From: Manihot esculenta
Lineage: Eukaryota > Streptophyta > Magnoliopsida > Malpighiales > Euphorbiaceae
NCBI RefSeq assembly: GCF_001659605.2
Contig: NC_035164.2
Location: forward strand, 21,990,500 to 22,054,499
Reading direction: 5' to 3'
DNA length: 64,000 bases
Translations under genes and position numbers: made by a program
The notes under the pieces: generated by a model
What the model saw: the letters and a program-made list of their open reading frames with translations, nothing else
Databases searched by the model: none
What the model was told of the DNA's origin: nothing
Part shown: piece after piece, positions 43,811 through 57,360 of the stretch
How positions within the stretch are numbered: position 1 is the first letter of the stretch
How the letters are laid out: every line of letters starts with the position of its first letter

Positions 43811-46111
43811 TGTAACGACCCGAAAATCGGACCGTTACCGGCGCTAGGATCCAGTCGGCTTAAGGCCGCCGGGACCCGTAGCAAGCCAAACATTCATCCT
43901 GTAAACCGATTTAATCCTATACATTATCAACAACATACATAAAAATTTGAACTTTTCTTTCATTCATTCATTCATTCTTTCATTCATTCACCAAACTCAA
44001 CCTGTGCATGCACTATACATAAACATAATCATAAACGTTAACCCCTCTTTGGAGTCTCATCAATGCCCTAATGGGGTAACATAACATGTATTGAGTTTGG
44101 TTACATAAGCATTATTAAAATCATGTACTCTACGGAATTAACAACATACTAGGGTCAAGCACAACTATAAACCTCAATCGACATCATTACATTACATTTC
44201 TATACTATACTTTTTCATTACAATATATTCATGTCCACAGCTAGCTATTACATCATACAAAACTCTACTCCTGCTGACCTCCTGATCAACCCTGTACCTG
44301 CAATCCTGGGGGTTAAGGGAGAGGGGTGAGCTATAAAGCCCAGTGAGCAGAATAATTAAACATTCAATTTAAATTTCATGCTTTCATGAAATGCAACATA
44401 TCACAAACAATTCATATCAAGGATGAACTTGTCACCAATAGCCCACTACTCATTCCAATAGTGCCAGGGGCATAGACTGGACCTCACTGGTCTTTCTCTT
44501 ACATTACATTCATAACATAACATTCCAATATGCCAGGGGCGTAGAATGGGCCTCACTGGTCTTTCTCTTACATGGTGCTAGGGGCGTAGAATGGGCCTCA
44601 CTGGTCTTCCGTACCGTATCACATCATATCATAACGTAGTGCGGCTAGAGGATCATCCAACATTCATCCACATCAACAACATATTATGCAATGCAACATA
44701 TTCGTGAATTCTAATGCAAGCACCCTAGTATATCTCATAGCATTCATGATGCGTGTATCATGCTCAGAATTTATTTATTTACCTTGAAATGAAATAAGAT
44801 ATTCCACTCACCTCTGGCTGAAGCTCTAACAGACTCAGAAGCAGCTGAACTCACTGCTGGGGTCCTCGATTCCTCGGGTCCGAACCTACACAGGTGGACT
44901 CAAATGAGGGACCAAACATCCATGAACATGACTCTAGAATACTCCCCAAAAACCCCCTAAAACACCTTAAAACAATCATAGAAATCATGCAAAGGAGGGC
45001 TGAACAGGGCACTTTCGGCGGCAGGTTCGGCGGCCGAAAGGCCCTCCAGAGCCGAAAGTCATGCACCTTCGGCGGCACTTTCGGCGGCCGAAGGTTCCCT
45101 CCAGAGACGAAACTCATGCATGTTCGGCGGCACCTTCGGCGGCCGAAAGTCCCTTCCAGAGCCGAAAGTCATCCTTCGGGGGCAGGGTTCGGCAGCCGAT
45201 ACATGCTACCATAGGCAGGTTTGGCGGCCGAAAGAACCTTCGGCTGCCGAACCTGAGTTCTTCCTAAAGGGCAGAAACTCAGCTCAACATGCATAAACGC
45301 TTCCCAATTCATTCAATCATGCATTTTCCTATTCTACAACATGCATACTCAAGCATACAAGCTCCTAGGGGCTTCAAACTATCCTAAACCCCATCTACAA
45401 CACATCAAACATGCATAATCAACATACATTGTTCATAAACGCACAGTAAACCCATAAACTTCACATAAACCTATACATGCATTTCTACCCCAAGAAACTT
45501 CATAAAACTTACTTAAAACACTAAAGGAACTATGGATCTACTCTTACCTCTTGAAGAACGAGAGGAGAGACGATCCAACTTGGAGATGGGAGAGATCTCA
45601 ACTCTTTGGTCTCCAAGCTTCCAAAACTCATTCTTTTGTTCAAATATCTTCAAAACAACATAAAGCTTGTTAAAACATGGAAGATCGAAGGAAAAACATC
45701 TAAAATAAACCTTGAGAGAGCAAGAACTCACCGTGGCCGAAAATGGGGAGAAAACTCACCCGTTTCGGCCATGAAGCTCTTGTATAGGGGCTGGCAGACC
45801 ACCTTTCGGCAGCCTAAAGTGCTTCCAAAACTCATGCAAGTTCGGCGGCCGAACCTTTGAAACTTTCGGAAGCCTAACTTGCCCCCCTAAACCATCCCAC
45901 GTTTGGCGGCCGAACTTGAGGTTCGGCGGCCGAACCTGAAAATGTCTCCTTGGTCTTTTTCTTTTTAAAACTCAATTTTCTTTTTGCTTAAAACCATAAA
46001 ATACATTAAAACATCTATGAAAACATGCTTTTACCCTTCTAGAGATTTTCGACATCCGAGATTCCATCGGACGGTAGGAATTCCGATACCGGAGTCTAGC
46101 CGGGTATTACA
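43811..46111 (-). repeat. Gypsy-3 3' LTR (2301 bp)
   Basis: Plus-strand ends TGTAACGACC and GGGTATTACA. It carries three GCCAGGGGCGTAGA-type minisatellite units (about 44450-44610) against two in the 5' LTR. Its TATA position reads TATACAAG on the minus strand, whereas the 5' LTR has TATATAAG. Confidence 0.94.
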
Positions 46112-46124
46112 TTCTTCCCCCCTT
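46112..46124 (-). other. Polypurine tract of Gypsy-3
   Basis: The minus strand reads AAGGGGGGAAGAA directly before the LTR start, as in Gypsy-1 and -2 with one change. Confidence 0.88.
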
Positions 46125-46212
46125 AAGAACATTCATCCCCGAATGTTCACCAAACAAACACAAGGCATAGCATAAAACATAAACATTCATACAAAGCACA
46201 TAAAAACTCACC

Positions 46213-49200
46213 TTAGAAGAGATGAGGATATTGCCGGAGCATAGACTCTCGTGTCTCCCAGGTACACTCTTCGATGTTGTGGTGATTCCAAAGGACTTTC
46301 ACCATCGGGATTTCCTTGTTCCTTAGCTTTCTGATCTGGGTGTCTAGGATCCGTACTGGCTGCTCAACATAGGTGAGATCCTCTTGGATCTCCACATCAG
46401 GCTCACTAAGAACCTTGCCCGGATCTGACACGAACTTCCTTAACATGGAAACATGGAAAACCGGATGGATTCTTTCCATTGAAGCAGGTAAATCTAGCTT
46501 GTACGATACATTCCCAACCTTCTGCAAGATCTCGAAGGGTCCGATGTACCGTGGAGCTAGCTTACCTTTCTTCCCAAACCGAATCACCCCTTTCATTGGA
46601 GACACTCTGAGCAATACCAAATCCCCCTCCTGAAACTCTACTTGTCTTCTGCGGATGTCTGCATAACTCTTCTGCCTGCTTGCAGCAGTCTTGATCCTTT
46701 CTCTGATGATGGGTACCACTCTGCTGGTGATCTCTACTAGCTCAGGCCCTGCCAAGGCCTTTTCTCCAACTTCTTCCCAGCAAACAGGTGACATGCACTT
46801 CCTTCCATACAAAACTTCATATGGAGCCATCCCTATGCTAGCATGATGGCTGTTATTGTAGGCAAACTCTACCAAAGGTAGATGCTGCCTCCAAGAACCG
46901 CCAAAATCCAGCACACACATTTTGAGCATATCCTCTATTGTCTGGATGGTTCTCTCTAATTTTCCGTCCGTCTGTGGATGGAAAGCAGTGCTAAAATCCA
47001 ACCTGGTACCCATAGCATTCTGCAGACTCCGCCAAAACCTGGAGGTGAACTGGGGCCCTCGATCAGACACTATTGAAACATGAACCCCATGCAGCCTGAC
47101 AACCTCATCAACATACACCTACGCCAATTTGTCCACAGAATAGCCACTCCTGACAGGGATGAAGTGAGCAGATTTGGTGAGTCTGTCCACAATCACCCAT
47201 ATGGAGTCCAATCTGTTGGACGCCGCCGGTAGCCCCACCACGAAGTCCATAGTTATATTCTCCCATTTCCACTCTGGAATAGGTAGTGGGTTAAGCATTC
47301 CAGTCGGCTTCTGATGTTCCAGCTTCACCCTCTGACATACTTTGCAGGCTGACACGAACTGTGCCACTTCTCTCTTCATAGCTGGCCACCAATAAACCTT
47401 CTTCAAATCTTCATACATCTTGGTGGCTCCAGGGTGAACGTTGTATCTGGCATTATGAGCCTCTCTCATAATGTCTCCCTTCAGCCCTATGTCATCTGGT
47501 ACACATAGTCTGCTCCCATAGCAGAGGATCCCCTTGCTGTCGAATCTGAACTCACTATCTTTGCCTGACTGAACAGTCTTGGCAATCTTCACTAACTCTG
47601 GGTCCTCATGCTGTTTCTGAGCCACCTGCTCCAGAAACATGGGTGCCACTCTCATCTGGGCAACCAAAGCACCTGTACCAGACAACTCCAACTGTAGACC
47701 TTCATTCATGAGCTCGAAGAACTCCCTTACTATTGGCCTCCTCTCTGCTGAAATATGGGACAAACTGCCAAGTGATTTCCGGCTTAAGGCGTCCGCCACA
47801 ACATTCGCCTTACCCGGATGGTACTGGATCTTGCAATCATAGTCACTTAGCAGTTCTACCCATCTTCTCTGTCTCAAATTCATATCTCTCTGACTCAGGA
47901 TGTACTGCAGGCTCTTATGATCTGTGAAGATCTCACATTTTACCCCATAAAGGTAATGCCTCCACATCATGAGTGCAAAGATTACCGCTACCATCTCTAG
48001 GTCATGTGTAGGGTAATTCAACTCGTGCTTCTTCAGCTGCCTAGAAGCATAAGCAATCACGCTTTCATTCTGCATTAGCACACAACCCAGTCCCACACGG
48101 GACGCATCACAATACACTGAGAAGTCTTCATTACTAGATGGCAGGGCTAACACTGGTGCTGAAGTCAACCTCTTCTTGAGCTCCTCAAAGCTCTCTTCAC
48201 ACTGGTCGGTCCACACGAACCTCTGGTTCTTCTTGGTCAATCTGGTCATGGGAGCTGCAATCTTAGAGAAGTCCTGAACGAACCTCCTGTAGTAACCTGC
48301 CAAGCCCAAGAAGCTTTTGATCTCTGTCACTATAGTGGGTCTAGGCCAGTTGGCTACAGCTTCCACTTTTTTGGGGTCAACCTCGATTCCATTTTTTGAC
48401 ACCACATACCCCAAGAAGGAGATGCTCCTCAGCCAGAACTCACACTTGGAGAACTTGGCATACAAGCCATGTTCCCTCAAGGTCTGCAGAACTAACATCA
48501 GATGATGGGCATGCTCCTCTGCATTCCTGGAGTACACTAAGATATCATCTATGAAGACAATAACAAAGTGATCCAGGTATTGGCTAAATACTCTGTTCAT
48601 GAGATCCATGAATGCCGCAGGGGCATTGGTTAACCCGAACGGCATTACAAGGAACTCATAATGCCCATATCTGGTCCTGAATGTTGTCTTCGGTACATCC
48701 TCTTCTCTTATCCTCAACTGATGGTACCCCGATCTCAGATCTATTTTGGAGAAACAACCTGCTCCTGCTAGCTGGTCGAATAGATCGTCGATCCTTGGCA
48801 ACGGGTATTTATTCTTGGTAGTGACCTTGTTCAACTGCCTGTAGTCGATACAAAGTCTGAGGGATCCATCCTTCTTTCTCACAAATAGCACTGGGGCACC
48901 CCAAGGTGAGGTACTCTGTCGGATGAAACCCCTATCTACCAGCTCTTGCAACTGCTCTTTTAACTCTTTCAATTCTGCTGGTGCCATCCTGTAGGGAGGG
49001 ATAGAGATCGGTCGAGTTCCAGGCATCAATTCAATTTTGAACTCTATTTCCCTAGCAGGTGGTAAACCTGGCAGCTCGTCTGGGAACACATCTAAGAACT
49101 CTCTGACCACTGGCACTGAGGCGGGCTCTCTGACATGACTATCCAGCTCTCTCACATGAGCTAGAAAACCCTGACAACCCCTCCTGAGCAGCCTACGAGC

Positions 49201-51165
49201 CTGAAGGGCTGATATCAAACCTCTAGGTGTACTCCCCCTGTCTCCTTTGAAGACAACTTCTGACCCATCCTGACATCTGAACCTGACTACCTTGTCTCTG
49301 CAATCCAAGGTAGCACCATGGGTAGATAGCCGATCCATCCCTAGAATGACGTCAAAATCTGTCAAATCTAGAACCACAAGGTCGGCAGATAGGCATCTTC
49401 CCTCCACAAAGACTGGACTACACTAGCAGACTGACTCTGCCACTGACGGGTCACACTTGGGTCCACTGACCCATAAGGGACACTCTAACCCAGAGACCAT
49501 CAATCCCAACCTCTCGACGGCCCTCGGAGCAATGAAAGAATGAGATGCACCAGGGTCCAATAATGCATACACATCAGAACAACCAATGATGAGATTACCT
49601 GACACCACAGTGTTGGATGTGTTTGCCTCCTGCTGAGTCATGGTGAAGATCCGTGCTGGAGCGCTGCCCCTCTTCCTCTGCCTCTGCCACTAGCCTGAGT
49701 CACGACTAGAGCTACTGGCTGAGCCACACTACCAGAAGCTGTCTGCTGAGACTGTGCCACAAAAGTTGCCCTAGGACACTCCCGTGCCATGTGTCCCTCC
49801 TGCCCACATCTGAAGCAGGCTGTCGTCCCAACCAGACATACTCCTTTGTGCGGCTTCCCACACTTCTTGCATACTGCATTATCTGCACCTGAGCTCGAAC
49901 CATTTCCTAATCCCAGACCAGACTTGATCTTATTCCAGAACTTATTCTTCTTTGGCTTCTTGGTGGTACTGCTCCACCTCTTACTAGCTGAACTCAGAGA
50001 AGAAGGGTCCGTCCTTCCCCCACCTGGGGTCTTGGAACCAGAAGGCTGTGCCACTGACTGTTTGACTTTCCCCTCGATGATAGCACTAGCCTCCATCCTC
50101 CGAGCCATATCCACAATGGCATAGAAACTCTCCCTCTCTGCTGACTGAATCAAGGAGGAATACCTAGAATGGAGCTTCATGATATACCTCCTTGACTTCT
50201 TCGGATCTGTGTCCAGATTTTGCCCGGCAAACGGCAATAACTCCAAAAACCTGTCTGTGAACTCATCCACACTCATCTCATCCGTCTGCCTCAGCTGCTC
50301 GAACTCAATCATCTTCAATTCTCTTGAACTGTCAGGGAAAGCCCATCCTGCAAACTCATTTGCAAACTCCTCCCATGATAGGCTATCCAACCTCGGGTTC
50401 ACATAGTTCTTAAACCACTCTCGGGCCTTCTTGCATTTTAGTGTGAACCCAGCCATCTGAATGGCTCTACTGTCATCAGCTCCTATCTCATCTGTAATTG
50501 TCTTGACCCTCTCAAGGTACACAAACGGGTCATCACCGGTTTCAAACTAGGGAGCACCCAACTTCATGTAATCGGTCATCTTGACCTTGCTCCCCCCCAG
50601 ATAAGCTAGGTTTAGGCATTTGGTCTGGGATAGTAGGTGCTGCTGCTGGTGGGGGAGGTGCAGCATCCCCTGGGGTAGGGTTTGCTGTACCTGGATAGAA
50701 AGATGGGGGTGGGTACATAGGGTACTGTGGGTACGGTGGATAGAAAGGTGGGTATGGCATCTGAGAGTGATAAGGGTTAAAACTGGGGTAATCCGATGTA
50801 CCTCCCATCTAATACCCGGGATTATGTGAAAAGGGTGGGTAGTAAGGTGGCTGAACAAAACCCGAGGCCTGAGTGCCTCCTTGGGACTCTCCCATTCCCT
50901 CTTCCGACATACTTACTCCGAGACTGCCATCCCTTCTCTGATCCACATCCATCTGATCCCCCACATCCTCTGACATATCCCCTTGCATTGTTCCCCTCAC
51001 TGATCTGCTTCTACCCAGATCCAAAGACCTTCTAGGGTCTCTTACTGCTCTTTCTCTGCTGGACCTACTTGACATTGCCCTAAGCAATGCAGGAGGACGG
51101 GCATCAGTGCCCTCGTCCTGGGGTGGTACTCCAGTCAATCGTGCAGATCGACGAGTTCCTCTCAT
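46213..51165 (-). pseudogene. Gag-pol of Gypsy-3, multiply disrupted
   Basis: The minus strand from MRGT at 51165 to the stop at 46213 keeps all domains seen in Gypsy-1. Breaks located by comparison with Gypsy-2: a stop near 50809 (TCG to TAG); a one-base frameshift near 50600 before [10 protein letters not shown]; a stop near 50550 (CAG to TAG, just after LGAP); a deletion of about 46 bases near 49660 between the GRGRG stretch and ARIFTMTQ, shifting frame; a stop near 49422 (CAG to TAG, after SVC); and a stop near 47116 (CAG to TAG, in the integrase, after DKLA). The longest open piece (49407-47119) still holds the protease C-terminus, reverse transcriptase with FIDD, RNase H and the integrase N-terminus. 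The element cannot make its own full polyprotein. Confidence 0.93.
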
Positions 51166-51421
51166 CCTGTTTTTCTAAAAAACAGCATACATCACATAAA
51201 CATTAGCATCAAATGGTTCATGTGCAAACACATGAACCTGCATCACATACATCGCATACATAGCATATCATTAATGCACATGCATATAATCATGGCATTT
51301 CACATCATCATTCAAGACAGAACTCTACATCCTATCCTAGTGGACATGATTTTCCTATTGTGCTTGACCTTCTAGAACATCTATGAGCCCGACACTCTAG
51401 GTCCGACCATATGAACCTAGG

Positions 51422-51433
51422 GCTCTGATACCA
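51422..51433 (-). other. Primer-binding site of Gypsy-3, tRNA-iMet type
   Basis: The plus strand reads GCTCTGATACCA, the complement of TGGTATCAGAGC, three bases from the 5' LTR. Confidence 0.92.
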
Positions 51434-51436
51434 ATC

Positions 51437-53701
51437 TGTAACGACCCGAAAATCGGACTGCTACCGGCGCTAGGATCCAGGTCGGCTTAAGGCCGCTGAG
51501 ACCCGTAGCAAGCCAAACATTCATCCTGTAAACCGGTTTAATCCCATACATGATCAACAACATACATAAAAATTTGAACTTTTCTTTCATTCATTCATTC
51601 TTTCATTCATTCACCAAACTCAACCTGTGCATGCTCTATACATAAACATAATCATAAACGTTAACCCCTCTTTGGAGTCTCATCAATGCCCCAATGGGGT
51701 AACATAACATGTATTGAGTTTGGTTACATAAGCATTATTAAAATCATGTACTCTACGGGATTAACAACATACTAGGGTCAAGCACAACTATAAACCTCAA
51801 TCGACATCATTACATTACATTTCTATACTATACTTTTTCATCACAATATATTCATGTCCACAGCTAGCTATTACATCATACAAAACTCTACTCCTGCTGA
51901 CCTCCTGATCTACCATGTACCTGCAATTCTGGGGGTTAAGGGAGAGGGGTGATCTATAAAGCCCAGTGAGCAGAATAATTAAACATTCAATTTAAATTTC
52001 ATGATTTCATGAAATGCAACATATCACAAACAATTCACATCAAGGATGAACTTGTCACCAATAGCCCACTACTCATTCCAATAGTGCCAGGGGCGTAGAC
52101 TGGGCCTCACTGGTCTTTCTCTTACATTACATTCATAACATAACATTCCAATATGCCAGGGGCGTAGAATGGGCCTCACTGGTCTTCCGTACTGTATCAC
52201 ATCATATCATAACGTAGTGCAGCTAGAGAATCATCCAACATTCATCCACATCAACAACATATTATGCAATGCAACATATTCGTGAATTCTAATGCAAGCA
52301 CCCTAGTATATCTCATAGCATTCATGATGCGTGTATCATGCTCAGAATTTATTTATTTACCTTGAAATGAAATAAGATATTCCACCCACCTCTGGCTGAA
52401 GCTCTAACAGACTCAGAAGCAGCTGAACTCACTGCCGGGGTCCTCGGGTCCGAACCTACACAGGTGGACTCAAATGAGGGACCAAACATCCATGAACATG
52501 ACTCTAGAATACTCCCCAAAAATCCCCTAAAACACCTTAAAACAATCATAGAAATCATGCAAAGGAGGGCTGAACAGGGCACTTTCGGCGGCAGGTTCGG
52601 CGGCCGAAAGGCCCTCCAGAGCCGAAAGTCATGCACCTTCGGCGGCACTTTCGGCGGCCGAAGGTTCCCTCCAGAGACGAAACTCATGCATGTTCGGCGG
52701 CACCTTCGGCGGCCGAAAGTCCCTTCCAGAGCCGAAAGTCATCTTTCGAGGGCAGGGTTCGGCAGCCGATACATGCTACCACAGGCAGGTTCGGCGGCCG
52801 AAAGAACCTTTGGCTGCCGAACCTGAGTTCTTCCCAAAGGGCAGAAACTCAGCTCAACATGCATAAACGCCTCCCAATTCATTCAATCATGCATTTTCCT
52901 ATTCTACAACATGCATACTCAAGCATACAAGCTCCTAGGGGCTTCAAACTATCCTAAACCCCATCTACAACACATCAAACATGCATAATCAACATACATT
53001 GTTCATAAACGCACAGTAAACCCATAAACTTCACATAAACCTATACATGCATTTCTACCCCAAGAAACTTCATAAAACTTACTTAAAACACTAAAGGAAC
53101 TATGGATCTACTCTTACCTCTTGAAGAACGAGAGGAGAGACGATCCAACTTGGAGATGGGAGAGATCTCAACTCTTTGGTCTCCAAGCTTCCAAAACTCA
53201 TTCTTTTGTTCAAATATCTTCAAAACAACATAAAACTTGTTAAAACATGGAAGATCGAAGGAAAAACATCTAAAATAAACCATGAGAGAGCAAGAACTCA
53301 CCGTGGCCGAAAATGGGGAGAAAACTCGCCCGTTTCGGCCATGGAGCTCTTATATAGGGGCTGGCAGACCACCTTTCGACAGCCTAAAGTGCTTCCAAAA
53401 CTCATGCAAGTTCGGCGGCCGAACATGAAGTTCGGCGGCAGAACCTTTGAAACTTTCGGAAGCCTAACTTGCCCCCCTAAACCATCCCACGTTCGGCGGC
53501 CAAACTTAAGGTTCGGCGGCCGAACCTGGAAATGTCTCCTTGGTATTTTTCTTTTTAAAACTCAATTTCCTTTTTGCTTAAAACCATAAAATACATTAAA
53601 ACATCTATGAAAATATACTTTTACCCTTCTAGAGATTTCCGACATCCGAGATTCCACCAGACGGTAGGAATTCCGATACCGGAGTCTAGCCGGGTATTAC
53701 A
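51437..53701 (-). repeat. Gypsy-3 5' LTR (2265 bp)
   Basis: Mirrors 43811-46111. It keeps TATATAAG (minus strand, 53349-53356), donor-like CACG/GTGAGTTC (about 53302), AAGAG/GTAAGAG (about 53122), mini-exon borders (about 52390-52457) and the TTCGGC/GCCGAA blocks. It has one extra GTTCGGCGGC-containing unit near 53430 and one fewer minisatellite unit than the other LTR. Confidence 0.94.
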
Positions 53702-53706
53702 GTCCT

Positions 53707-54085
53707 TCTGTAATTACATAATAATCCCCACAAGTTCCTTGTCAGGGGTGGTTTCACGAGTTGTTGCATTAGGTTTAGGTCTCCTCTCTTTCCTAACCTT
53801 TTTATCAAATTTCTGGAGTATGCCATCCCTTATTAACCTCTTGATCTTGTCTTTCAGCTGTCGGCATTCTTCCGTCGTATGTCCATGGTCTTTGTGAAAA
53901 CGGCAATAATTGGTTCTATCTCGCTTTCTGGCTCTCTCTAGATTAAGCTTGGAAGGCCATCTAACCTCCTTGTCGTTCTTCTTGATCCACATTAGAATAT
54001 GTGTTCGTGAGTCATTCAACGGAGTATAATTCCTATACTTACTTTGATCATCTCTCATTTGGGAGACGGTACTTACTTTGATCAT
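53707..54085 (-). pseudogene. Gag C-terminus of a Tat-like element
   Basis: On the minus strand it contains CRFHKDHGHTTEECRQLKD, the zinc-knuckle-like motif characteristic of Tat-lineage gag, followed by KIKRLIRDGILQKF and a basic, proline-containing tail. After Gypsy-3 is removed the sequence continues into 43810-43560, where a weak gag-like trace remains (VIGGQ). The N-terminal gag half and pol are not found, so the element is deleted or its remainder lies elsewhere. Confidence 0.75.
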
Positions 54086-55282
54086 CCCTGAGACGGGATA
54101 ACTTCTATGGTCTCCTTCATATCCTCGCCCTCTGATTTTTGGTTTTACTTTTGACTCGTTCTTTTATTATCTCTCAATGCTTGGACTTCACCATCCAACT
54201 TGAGGTATTATTAATCAAGTTTGGATTCTTCTCTCTTAAAGCAGTTAACTGATTAAATCTACACGCGTGTTAGGGTTGTTAGTTAATTAGGAATTAATTT
54301 AAACGTGGAGCGGATTAATTTAATCATAAGGAAAAATTAGTGGATTCGCGTGTTTAAACATTATAACCAAACAATAGATAACAAAATGAATTATTTTTCT
54401 AATCAATTATCAACTGCCAACCTCTCAATTTGATTACCTTCAGCTGAATTTTAATTTAATTATTTATTTTACCATTTCATTTGCATTGTTTTTCTTTTTT
54501 AAAATTTTTTGCTTGCCCAAGGCAAAATCAATTTCTTTCTCTTCTTCTATATTTTTGTTTGAAACTATTTTTCTTATTCTACTAGTCATTTGAATTAAAC
54601 AAAGTTAAAGTGTCTATAGGATCGATACTCATTTGCCCTATCTACAAATTCTTTCAAAATTAAAGAAAGAGAAATGAGTTTTAATTGACGGATTCGACAC
54701 TCGTTAATTTTCTCTAACCATATTATTAATAAGCCAAGCATATGTTAGACTCATTGAGATTAGAGATATTCAAAGTTTAGATCCAAACCATCACATCCAT
54801 CATGAAAATGTTATTTGGATTTGAATCCACAAACTAATCCAATCCAATATGTTTTATCTATTGGTTAACTTGGTTAACCATTTAAACAATTTAATAGGCA
54901 CTTAGTCCATCAACTATAAAAATAAACTAATTAATATCATACTAATTATGAAATACAAATGCAAAGTCCTCAGCTGCAAATTATTTACTTGTTTATATTT
55001 CGCTAAAATAATAAAAATTAAAAAGCATCATAAAAAATTAAATAAAATAGTTAAATGAAAATAAAATAATTCAATTTAAATATTACATTTTAAATAATAA
55101 AAAAATAAAAATATCTAATTAACTTTATAAACTATATACTTCTAAATCTTCCAAAATCACAAAAAAAATTAAATTCAAAATAAAAATAAAAATTATAACT
55201 TTAATTTTAATTTTATAGAATTAAAAATTAAAATTAAAAAAATTAAAGTAATTTATGCATATTATTTTAATTTTTTTCAAAA
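54086..55282. other. AT-rich intergenic sequence
   Basis: No supported coding frame, RNA gene or mobile-element end. Poly-A/T and short AT repeats dominate after about 54420. Confidence 0.55.
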
Positions 55283-55720
55283 AAGTGACTAATTTTAATT
55301 TTATAAAAATTAAAAAATATACTAATTTCAGCATATTATTTTAACCACTTTTTTTAGAAATGTGGTTAATTTTAATTTTACACAATTTAAAAAAATTAAA
55401 ATAATATGTAGAACTTTTTTTTAGAAATGTCTCTGATTTTAATTTTGCACGAATTAAAAAGGTTAAAATAATTTCATCATGTTCTTTCAAAATTTTTTTT
55501 TTAAAATGTGATTAATTTTAGTTTTGCAGAAATTAAAAAAAATAATAATTTTTGTACATTATTTTAATGTTCTTTTAGAAAGGTGGCTAATTTTAATTTT
55601 TAAAAAATTAATACACCTGAAATAATTGCAAAAAAATAAAATAATGTGTCTATAAAATATTTTGCATATGCAAAAATATGGCTAATTTTAATTTTTTATA
55701 AATTAAAAAATAAAAATAAT
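55283..55720. repeat. Diverged AT-rich tandem repeat, about 75-bp period
   Basis: At least six units each carry (A/G)TG(G/A)CTAATTTTAATTTT, then AAAATTAAAAAAATTAAAAT and a T-rich tail. Units begin near 55286, 55363, 55427, 55506, 55581 and 55677. Unit length varies and identity is low, so it is an old array. Confidence 0.65.
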
Positions 55721-57360
55721 TCAATTGAAATATTACATTCCTAATAATAATAGAAATAAAAAACATCTAATTAATCTTATATTCAAACTACTCAAAAACT
55801 AAAGAAGAAAATGTAAAAGTTAGGATTAGAATATATAATTGGGCGTAAAATGGTTTTTTTTTTTTTCATTAACCAACGAAAAATCATAGAAATTGGATAA
55901 AATATCTAAACCAATCCAATATTATCATTCAACTAAGTTTGTTGGTTTGGATTGAATTGGATTGGTTGAATTTAATGGATTGATCCAATTCATGAACACC
56001 CCCCTACTTGAAATGGTCAAGCAGTTGCTGTCACAACTTGAAAGCATGAGATGCTTAGGATTAAGACATGCATACTTATTTGATAAACAAGTATACTGAG
56101 ACTTGAATTTGGTATAAATAAATATATCATATTATATTAGTTGTACAAATATCCTCAGACTTAATATCATTAAGGATATCTTAAATATATAAGTACTACC
56201 TTTGACTCAAAATCTTATATTCACTGAGAATTATTGAAAGCTAAGAGATTAGGTATAATATATAATACTTGAAGATAATTGAATAATCAATAAAGAATTC
56301 ATCATACATGAATTAATAAGTAAGGTATAGTTGTGTCACTCTTGAAATAAATCTCTAGTCAGAGTGATGTCATAATTAGAATAGAGATTTTAACTCTTTC
56401 AAGATATATATGATACAAAAATTACATTCAATAGAGATTAATATAAAAAGATAAAAGGATCTTATTATATGGTAATTAATATGGAAGAGTTATGGTCAAA
56501 CCACTTTTGACCTTCTAGCAGGTAATTATGATGCATGGCCAGATACATCTCATAATGAGCCTATTATATAAATAAAATAGATTTATTGAGAATGAATTAT
56601 AATTTAAAAATTTTAACTTGTAAATTAAAATTATATGCAATCAAAATGTTCTAAAAGTTCATCGGGATATATAGAAATGAGAACTCTAAGTAAAATAATA
56701 ATATAAATATTAGCGAGAGATGTCAAGAGGCCTAACTAAAATAAGAAATTAAATAGTATAGTCCATTATACCAACTATTATTAAAAATGACTTGAGAATT
56801 GGACTTTAAAATTACTACAAGTATAATGGACATAATTAATTAATTTGGACTCAATTAATTTATTAATTAAATAACTAGCCCATACAAGAGTTATATTAGA
56901 TTTTAATGAGGAGAGAAATTTAGTTTTAGGAGGCTATATAAACCACTCTTGGTTGAAACCTAGAAGTATGCAAACACAAAAGAAAAATTCTCCTCTCTTC
57001 TTTTCTTCTTAGTCGAATACCCTCGCTGGCACCAAGGGATATTTTTTACTATTGTTGCTACTCTTTGAGAGTTCTTGACCTCTCATCGTAGTGTGATAGA
57101 TAGTCATGGTTTGCAACAACTCGATTTCAAGAAAGAAATCAAGAAACTACAATCTCAAAGATAAAAATTTTGTACCTTTAATTCAAGAACTCAAACCTTT
57201 AATAGTTTCTTACTTTGTTTGGATACTCAAGTTTTTATCTACTATTATTTATTTATTTATGACCTTAAAGAACTAACAAATGCTATAAGGTGTGTCCCTA
57301 TTATAATAGCAACACCCAGAATTTTAATGAAACTATATGCAACAACAAATGTGGTATATT
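55721..57360. other. Gene-free AT-rich stretch, possible old LTR near its end
   Basis: No coding frame is supported. GGCTATATAAACC near 56933 is TATA-like and is followed by pyrimidine-rich sequence (TTCTCCTCTCTTCTTTTCTT), as in the R-U5 of many LTRs. No paired copy or ends were found. Confidence 0.4.

Larger units (their letters stand above)
43811..53701 (-). mobile_element. Gypsy-3: full-length but decayed chromovirus (9891 bp)
   Basis: Same family as Gypsy-1 and -2, on the minus strand: 3' LTR 43811-46111, polypurine tract, broken gag-pol 46213-51165, primer site, 5' LTR 51437-53701, flanked by perfect GTCCT. Inserted between the gag remnant and the LTR-proximal part of a Tat-like element. 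The LTRs differ in number of minisatellite and TTCGGC units as well as in substitutions. Confidence 0.95.
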
